The notes below the pieces were generated by a model. It was not told the DNA's origin, did not search any database, and saw only the letters and a program-made list of their open reading frames with translations. Position numbers and translations under genes: made by a program. Below, piece after piece: positions 56,660-64,000 of a stretch of 64,000 bases of DNA (its first letter is position 1; every line of letters begins with the position of its first letter). This DNA comes from Mercurialis annua. Its lineage: Eukaryota > Streptophyta > Magnoliopsida > Malpighiales > Euphorbiaceae. Where the stretch lies: positions 9,240,501-9,304,500 of the forward strand of contig NC_065576.1 in assembly GCF_937616625.2 (NCBI RefSeq), in the 5' to 3' direction.

Positions 56660-58145
56660 AATTAAAGACTGATTTACTTTGAGAATTTTCCAAAAAATTG
56701 GGGTTTCAAGATTTGGAAAACGTATTTACGAGATATGGAGTTATTGGTAAGGTTTCTTTGGAAAAAGTAACACCGCATTACCAAACATGGAATGGATGGT
56801 GAGATCCATTCTGGCTAAAGTGAATGGCATTCATTCTATCTTAAAATCGAAAATATTTTTGTTTGAATAGAAAATTAACATTGAGAATGTATTGTTGATG
56901 GTAGGAAATCTATTACTTTTGACGTTTGTTTTGATTTCTAAGGCGGACGACTTCATTGTGAATGTAACTCTCTGATTTCTTCCAGTCTTTTACTTGTTCA
57001 TAAGATTATAATTATACTTATTTGCGTTCGTTATTGGTTTCGGTTTTGGGAATCCCTTTATCGCTTTGGTGTTTGAAAGTATTTAAAAGAGTTGGTGATG
57101 CTATTGGTGAGACTATTGTGGTTCATCCGATGGTGGATTCGAGGGAACGACTGGATACGGGACTGGTTCTAATCTCCACTTCATGTTGTTTTATAAAGCA
57201 TTCGGTTGATTTAAAGTTTGGAGATGTAACATTTGCAGCTTATGCGATTGAGACAGACCGGACAGTTAAGTTTGATGAAGCCTGTGCGGCTTCTTGCTCG
57301 ACAGATTCTAGAGATGAAGAGGAGTCTATGAAGGAAAGGACAACTTCTGGAGATTGTAATACTTCATCTAGGAGGGGCATCAAACTCTTGAGCTCGTTCA
57401 ACACGGTGGTTCCAAATTCCAGTGAAGAGAAAGGCAGGAATGTGATTTCTGACGAACAACTATTTGGGGTGTTATGATCTCACGGCTTAAGACATATAAT
57501 TATTTAAATTTTTTGATGGAGAAGATGAATCAGAATTTAGTTGATTACATCTCTATGAAGAATGACGTGGTGCAGGAGAGCATGATTCTGGTTGTGTAGT
57601 CAGACAGAGTTACAAAGGAAAGGCAGACTTTGATTCCTTTGGAAGTTTAGGAGAAATCTTCCCACAGACATATAAAGAAGATTAACTTATTGGGTCAGAT
57701 TTTATCTTGTTCATATTCTCAAGGTGAATACGTGAATGAACTATCATATGCAAACATAGAGAATATAAGTCGTTTAAATCACATTGGGAGAGATAAGGCT
57801 AATCCATCAACTTCGTAAGATGAAGCGAATAAGACAGATCGGACATGATCTGAGTATTTTTGACAGTAAGACGAGATTAGCAAGAATTCAAAAATTGTCT
57901 CAAAAATTGACACCGAATTCCAACAGGCAGTAACTTTGTTTCCTTTCAAGAATTTTTTCGTTACTATGTCTTTGCCTCTATCATATATTTCTTGGAATTT
58001 TGGAGGAGGTCTTTCCTTCAATAAGAAACATAATTTTATTAGAAATATGGTGTCTACTCATAACCTTTTGTTTATAGGTTTAATTAAGTCTAAGAAGGAA
58101 GTTGTGGATGATTTTATTTTTTTAAAATCTTTAGCATGGACATAA
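56660..58145 (+). pseudogene. LINE (L1-type) ORF1 (RRM + DUF4283) and start of ORF2 endonuclease
   Basis: The 5' part of a plant L1 LINE, complementary to the 3' ends seen elsewhere. At 56675-56775 the frame YFENFPKNWGFQDLENVFTR, then YGVIGKVSLEK, is an RRM-like segment (RNP2-like YFENFP, then the helix and YG turn). At 57040-57250 GIPLSLWCLKVFKRVGDAIG...RLDTGLVLIST is the DUF4283 pattern of LINE ORF1 RNA-binding proteins; the frame stays open to 57477. At 57975-58142 YISWNFGGGLSFNKKHNFIR...LLFIGLIKSKKE matches the N-terminus of the APE-type endonuclease of ORF2 (SWN.RGL.N..K...I). Stops and frameshifts separate the parts, and ORF2 breaks off where gypsy sequence begins. Confidence 0.75.
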
Positions 58146-59059
58146 CCGCACGACTTGCGCCTTATTGATCAGTTTATTTACCGGACATATTTGCACTTGT
58201 TGCATAGCATTAGAAATTTCTCTTCTAACCTATCCTCTAGGAGTCCCTTTATCAGCCCCGATGCTGATAGCCGATCTCACGTTCAAGCGTTACACTCCAG
58301 TGTCCAAAACGTCTTATGCGGAATAGCATCACTCACAGTCCGGTAACTCGGTCGCTTGTACTCGTAATTGAGGAGACCTATCAAAGGTTTATCTTTTTGT
58401 AGGGACCTTAAACCATTTACTACCAATACCCAACGACTCAGCTTATATGCATTTCATCTTAGACACTACCCTCTAGGAAAATTCCCAACATAATGTTTGT
58501 ATGTGAGGCATGCTATCAATGTAAAAATTGTGAATCTATTTTCAAAAATTCCCATTTCAAGTCTCAGTTTTAGATCAGGCCTAACAACTTTCTTAATTTT
58601 AAAATCAGATTTTCAAAACATCCTATTAGGCCAAGCTTAAATACCATATCTGATCAAGTAAAAACCCTTTACTTGGTTAAACCTCCAATATCTATTCTAG
58701 TCAAATATCGATCCATGCACTTGACCAGCCGTCAAGGCTCAGTTATTTCCTAGATTTCAAAACGGACTGCCAGGTCCACTTTCCATGTGTGCACACCTTC
58801 AAAAGGGACAAACAATTCTTACATGGACTAATGCCGCTTGTCTGTTTTAGGACTACTAGAAAAGACCTTGCAGGTATACGTCGACCTTTACATTGCGATG
58901 CGAGGGTCCTCCTCATGCCTGAAAGAGGTCGTACCAGAATTCAGATTTTCAATTCCTCAGAGCGCTAGAATGCAAAGTTTCCAAATCTTGGACAAACTAT
59001 ACTAGGTATCGTCCTCGATAGGGTAGGACAATCGAGCATCCTCGAAACAGACGACATAG

Positions 59060-59320
59060 ACCATTAACGAACCGGAACACTCCCCAGAGGACGAAACAAA
59101 AAATGCAACTGCCCTAGAAGATAAAAATAGAAAACTCTTTAGTGGAATAATCAAAAATCACAGAGGATGAATCAAAAAATACAACCGTCCCAGAAGATTA
59201 ATACAGAAAACTCCCTAGTGGACTAACCAGAGAGAATCCTCATTGGGCCAACTAGAAAACTTTCCTAGTAAACTAGCTAGAAGACTTCCCCGGAGGAACA
59301 ACCAGAAGAATTGCCAAAAT
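59060..59320 (+). repeat. Degenerate tandem repeats
   Basis: Five or six imperfect units of roughly 30-40 bp, built on AGAAAACTCCCTAGTGGACTA and variants (CTTTAGTGGAATAA, TTCCCCGGAGGAACAA), each followed by ACCAGA-like spacers. Confidence 0.6.
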
Positions 59321-59629
59321 ACGGGATCGAAATGGCTACCAATAAAAATACATCGCCATACCATCCAGTATATGCAGAATGAGACACCCATAATAGCATT
59401 ATAGCGATCTAACCCTACATTCAAAACTCCGGACAGAGGAAAATCTATTGTTAAAAAGAAACCAAGATATTGTCTACAACAATTCAAATAAACTTATGAC
59501 ATTTCTGGTAGTTGTGAAATAACTACGGAATCCAGGCACCTATGCAATTGGGTGGCCTATGGGACGGCCAAGGGGGTGTTGTCCCTTCTGCAAATCTAAG
59601 AAGTACCAAACAGGATAATTACCATGGGT

Positions 59630-59830
59630 CCAAGCCATTGGATCTCAAGACGGCTGAGAGATTACAATTCCATTCCACGGAGCACATACCGGGGTCTAAG
59701 CCATTGGATCGCTCTTACGACAGTTGAATTCATAGCTCCATTCCACGGAGCACGCATCAGACAGTTTGTACCCAGTGGATGACCTTCAAGACAGCTGAAA
59801 AGACTTACTCTCAGCCGGATGCAGAGTAGA
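59630..59830 (+). repeat. Degenerate tandem repeats, about 65-70 bp
   Basis: CCAAGCCATTGGATCTCAAG, CTAAGCCATTGGATCGCTCT and a third diverged CCCAGTGGATGACCTTCAAG begin successive units; CATTCCACGGAGCAC follows in the first two. Confidence 0.65.
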
Positions 59831-60020
59831 CCCGAACTAGGGAGAATGAAACTAGAGTCATGCACCACAACCGGTAATGCTCAGGCTAGGGCATTACCAA
59901 ACCACCGGCGAGCGAGTACCTCTGATGGTGGATAGTATTCTTGTTGATTGTCGAACAGTAAGTTACTTCTTTAACAAGGATTGACCTATTGTACCAATTC
60001 CTATTAAAGAGTGGGCAAAC

Positions 60021-62320
60021 TGTAGACACCTATTTTTCAAACAGGTAAAAAGAGATAAGAGACTGAAGTGTCCAATGAAATTCGTCCGGGTGACGAGCTA
60101 TTGATTTGTTTGTTTGAATTCAAATAGGCACGACCAATGCACAACTACGAACTTGAGGGGTTAAAACATAATTAGCAGTAGATAGCCTATAAATATCCAA
60201 AGAGATTATAGTCTAAGACTAAGAAATTGGACTTATTGCAATATCTTAGAAGTTTATGGGCCAATTTGCAAGTTTGATGGACTAAAATTGATCATACTCA
60301 AACCCATAGGGTCCAAGAAGCCTTTTTTAACAATTTTGGGCACCAAAAATAACTTGTAACCATAGTTTACTTAACCTACAAGAATAAATACGGATTTTAA
60401 TTAAATGATAGTAGTTTAGCTTAATCCTAATACTAATAGATCTATCGTCTCACACTACTAATCCTATCATCTCACTCACTTGCAGAAACTTAATGTAAAT
60501 CAACTATTAGCGAACCCTAAGCTATCTCTAATCACTATGAATAGACCCTTAAGACAGCCTAGCCAGAGGCCAACAATTAATCACCCTAGAAAAGCACATA
60601 AACCCTAGAAACACATAGTGTTGGCCAAACCAAAAACCACACACACACATTACTCATTCAAACAAGCTAGAAACGCTTCAATCATTCAAGAACGCCATGC
60701 AGTGCTGTGATCCAAAGCTAGATTTCACATCCAGATCATTAGAAAATAAGCAAATGACTCATAATGGTACTTCTGAGGACCCATAATACTCATATTATCA
60801 CTTTTTATTCCTTTTAAATTATAACTCTTAATTTATGTACGTTAGAATGCATGTTTAGCTTATTCTGTCTAATTTTTCCAAAAGTGCTAAAACTGCCATA
60901 ATTGTTAAATTCAGTATTATTGCCATGATTCCATGAAAAAATAATTAGAAACATGTTATTGGGCTGTTTTAATGTGTTTTATAAACCATATCTAATTTTT
61001 ATTCAATTCTGATTGTTAGAACGCATGTTAGGATGTGTTTATGCTTTTATTGCCATGAACATGCTCTTATTACAATTTACATGAATTCCCTTCACATACA
61101 TGTCCTTTATATGATTTAGGATATTTTACTAACTGTATATTAATTTTAGAGCATGCCAATGTGCTTTTCTGTTCGTTTTAATGTGTTTTCGAGTGTTTTT
61201 GCATGAAATACCGTGACAAACGACAAACTGCCGCTCCCCCTAGAACTGTCTTTGCCGCCATCATGGAGTTGTTCCGCCGCCACTCCTAGTGGATCCGTGG
61301 TGCTTCTTGATCCCTAACCCAGAATGTACTCCCAGATCTTCTAGACTCCGGTTCGAACTTGTTTTCATGTTTCCTGGTTTGTCTGAACTCCAAATTGGGC
61401 CTTGTTTGAGCCCATGTGTACATAATTAGTTTTAGAACCATAATATATTGTGTAATGGGCCTGTCGTAATTTACTTTGGGTCTCGAAGCCCACAATTGTA
61501 ATCTGCCAAGCCATCCGGGTCTCGAAGCCCACAACCAACGAAAAAACTTCCAAAAGCAATTCTGGGTTCGTTTGAACTTGAAATTGACCCCGGTTTATAC
61601 CAGTAGATCCGTATTGACAAGACAAAAAACTTCCATGTTCCGACCGAGTCCTGATTCATACCACCTCGACGGAAAACCGCATCGAGTTCCAGACACTCTA
61701 GTGTACAAGGTTTAAAAGTATTCTAACCTTGTATGTTTATCCAATGTGTAGTGTGTATGTTGATATTTTTTAATATCTTTCCAAAAGCATGGCAAATCCA
61801 ATCATTAACAGGCTAAAAGACTAATCACGTTAAATTAGTAATCAAATCCAACCAGTCCAGCAAATCACCTAGAAATCTTAGGGTTGCCACGAAAATATAA
61901 ATAGAGGTTGTATAGGATATTCAAAATGACCTTCTAGACAACCGGTGTTTTAGTCTTTATGCATGTAAAATGATTCAGACCAACCATTTTCTATTACATA
62001 GCAAAAACCACCAGAGTTAGATGTATGCTTACGAGTACTTGCCTCACATGCTATATTGAGTCATATGCGCATCTTATATGGGTCCCTTTACCGCTTTCAT
62101 ACGTGTTTAATTTTCATCAAATTATACCTGGAACTGCATGAATGTCGAGATGAGAATAAACTGAATATGTCCAGTAAATAACAACATAATCGATAAGTCA
62201 AGTACACGAATTTTGTAGAATGTCCACGAACCCGGTCTTTTGATCCGGTATACGGTAGTATCACCATAAGCGAGTGAGGTTAGCCAGTCGGTAGAAAAGG
62301 GATTTCTTAGCTGAGTTATA
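60021..62320 (+). mobile_element. Tat-like gypsy 3' LTR, copy B
   Basis: Starts TGTAGACACCTATTTTTCAA. It parallels copy A along about 2.2 kb (TTCGTCCGGGTGACGAGC, GCAATATCTTAGAAGTTTAT, GGTACTTCTGAGGACCC, GCATGAATGTCGAGATGAGA) to about GGATTTCTTAGCTGAGTTAT. The only copy that keeps element-internal sequence on its left. Right border approximate, no TSD identified. Confidence 0.68.
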
Positions 62321-62566
62321 TCCTAATTTTAATTTAAACATTATAAAAGAAATTAATTAAATTGCATCAACATCTTGTATTGTTGATTATATACTTTTTA
62401 AATATATATAATTCTAAAATAAATTCAAATTTGCATTTATATATAAACAATTAGAGGGACTTTGTTTCTATATAATAGAAATGCATGGACTTTTTTGTGT
62501 AAATTAAAAATACAGAGACTTAATCGTTATATATCAAATTACAAAAATAAATTTCTACAATTATTA

Positions 62567-62724
62567 ACGGCGGATGTAAAGTGCAAGGACCCGACGATGC
62601 GTTAAACCTTTTCTATAACATTAAATTTTAAAATTAAAAAATCATTTAATATTCTAATTGAAATAAATCTACCATGTATGCCATTTGTCATCAACATCAA
62701 CAGAAATAACAACAGTAAACAATA
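62567..62724. mobile_element. hAT terminus remnant
   Basis: CGGCGGATGTAAAGTGCAAG then GACCCGACG resembles the left end of the 31188 element. The partner end was not found; a Stowaway follows. Confidence 0.4.
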
Positions 62725-62988
62725 CTACCTCCGTTCTTTTTTATTTGTCCATTTAGCCAATATTACACATACCAAGATAATGCTTCTTTTGTCTTAATTT
62801 ATAAAGAAAAATACTAATATAACCCTATTAGTTAATAAATGCCTTTTAAATTAAAATATAGGGTCATTTATTAGGGATGGGTAAATTTGGAAGATAAGTA
62901 GCTAATATCACATGGAATTACTAAATGGACAACTATTTGTATACAAATAAAATTGGCTAAATGGACAACTAAAAAAGAACGGAGGGAG
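62725..62988. mobile_element. Stowaway MITE, copy 2
   Basis: 264 bp, about 97% identical to 14459-14722, ends CTACCTCCGTTC...GAACGGAGGGAG, flanked by TA. Confidence 0.92.
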
Positions 62989-63137
62989 TATATTAAAAGA
63001 GGATCCATCATTAGATCATGAGGGCTTCTTTGTGTTAAAAACGGTTTAAAGGCTTACTTATAAATTTTGATAAATTTCGAGATTTATTTTATATTTTTTA
63101 CCTTAATTAATTTACCAAAGTTTGACAATGTGTCAAT

Positions 63138-63587
63138 ATAGGTAACATGGAAACGGAAACAGGAAACGGAAACGACACGAAAGAGACACGGAAAAACGGC
63201 AGTAGACGAAACGTGGGGGAAACGTGTAAATAATAAAAAATATGGGGATACATTTATAATATTAAAAATTATATAATATTATATATATTAAATTTTATTT
63301 ATACATTTATACCAATTAATAAAACAAATCAAACATAACTAAATCCGATAAAAATAAGAAAATAAATTTTATTGTAGATAAAGTAAACAATAAAAATTCT
63401 GGATAATTGATTCAAAAAATTATTTATTTGAAAACTCTTTAGATTTTTTTATAACTATTATAATTTTATTTATTTACGAAAACGGCCTGAAAAGTTTTCT
63501 TATGAATTTTCGAGAGTTTCTGAGAGTTTCCGGTTTCTGAAACGTTTCCGGGACAAGCAACTTCGTCAAAGTTTCTGTGTTTCATAC
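63138..63587. mobile_element. Non-autonomous hAT-like element, copy 2
   Basis: Left ATAGGTAACATGGAAACGG, right (inverted) GTATGAAACACAGAAAC; a perfect 8-bp duplication GTGTCAAT at 63130-63137 and 63588-63595. It parallels copy 1 (16475-16920) along its length. Confidence 0.86.
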
Positions 63588-63595
63588 GTGTCAAT

Positions 63596-64000
63596 GGATC
63601 CTAAAATTGAGTAAAAAAATTGAGCAAACAGAAAATTAAAGTGATAAAAATCGTGGTCAAAAGAAAAAAGAAACTTGAGAAAATAACATTGAGAATGGGA
63701 CACGTTGCAGCATTTTAAACACATACAAATCCACCTTAATTAACATCCATAACCATCTATTTGATAGAAAAAGAATGACTAGATGAAAGAAAAATTAAAT
63801 TGACCAACAATGACAATCCTAACCGAAATAACTGCCACGCCGACATGTCACCCAAATGCCAAAAACTTTCGGTTGTATGTGGGTCCCCAAAGAAAAAAAG
63901 AATTATTTTCCTACTGAATTGCCACGTGTGACTTTCATGGACCCTGCCTTACCTTGTACCTTGAATTGTGGGGCCAGATGACATGTCAACCTTGTTGATG
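63596..64000. other. Right edge, no gene recognised; contains a G-box
   Basis: GC rises towards the window end. A CACGTG within GCCACGTGTGAC (63921-63932) is an ABRE/G-box type element and might belong to a gene beyond the window. No frame supports a gene here. Confidence 0.35.

Larger units (their letters stand above)
58150..60020 (+). mobile_element. Tat-like gypsy element: 3' internal non-coding region
   Basis: GC-richer sequence without long frames lies directly before a long LTR (60021) in the same orientation. It holds two tandem-repeat zones (59060-59320, 59630-59830). Tat-lineage elements have long 3' non-coding regions with tandem repeats next to the 3' LTR; that knowledge and the position support the call. 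No pol domain was found, so the 5' part is lost. Confidence 0.55.

Noticed and set aside
1..64000. CRISPR arrays, bacterial operons, rRNA or organelle genes
   Set aside because: Regular short repeats are palindrome arrays or transposon parts; no organelle, rRNA or bacterial gene was recognised, and the spliced TPP gene fixes the sequence as plant nuclear.

Overview
This is plant nuclear DNA, most likely from a eudicot. It is AT-rich, has a spliced gene with short exons, and carries the usual plant repeats: L1-type LINEs, Copia and Ty3/gypsy LTRs, hAT and Mutator-like (MULE) elements, Stowaway MITEs. I cannot name the species. Only one intact host gene is visible. Almost everything else is transposable-element sequence, and many element ends could be fixed by terminal inverted repeats (TIRs) plus target-site duplications (TSDs).

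The gene, on the minus strand at 19960-23147, is a complete trehalose-6-phosphate phosphatase (TPP) of 11 coding exons and 367 aa. All HAD phosphatase motifs are present. Ten introns join in frame; nine are GT-AG and the last appears to be GC-AG. Introns 1, 4, 6, 7 and 10 hold a SINE scrap, a 149-bp hAT-like insert, a microsatellite and two related MULE-type MITEs.

Layout. 1-7 kb: MULE MITE, LINE 3' ends, an Athila-like solo LTR (5-bp TSD) inside an older gypsy remnant, and a hAT nested in a hAT. 7-12 kb: sparse AT-rich DNA with a compound hairpin, a Stowaway and a SINE. 12.4-14.4 kb: a complete young non-autonomous LTR element. 14.4-19.2 kb: a dense nest of MITEs inside a probable 3-kb MULE-like element. 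20-24 kb: TPP and its promoter. 25-30.5 kb: a long gypsy LTR and a LINE with an almost intact reverse-transcriptase half. 31-36 kb: hAT, MULE, palindrome-array element and a hairpin MITE. 36.5-42 kb: gypsy remnants. 42-56 kb: hAT, MULE and Stowaway elements, a Copia solo LTR and LINE scraps. 56-62.3 kb: LINE ORF1/ORF2 start, then a gypsy 3' region with its LTR. 62.5-63.6 kb: a Stowaway and a hAT MITE that are sisters of copies at 14.5 and 16.5 kb.

The least explained signal is a set of 'palindrome arrays' at 17.3, 34.9, 43.4, 47.4 and 52.5 kb (weaker at 2.3 and 50.9 kb). In each, a short GC-rich module alternates with its own reverse complement, so neighbouring hairpins share or abut arms. 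Each array has a different module. Three arrays lie in the centre of foldback elements with TSDs or near-TSDs, and a fourth beside a surviving element end. I read this as a repeated way of building element interiors, not as one sequence family.
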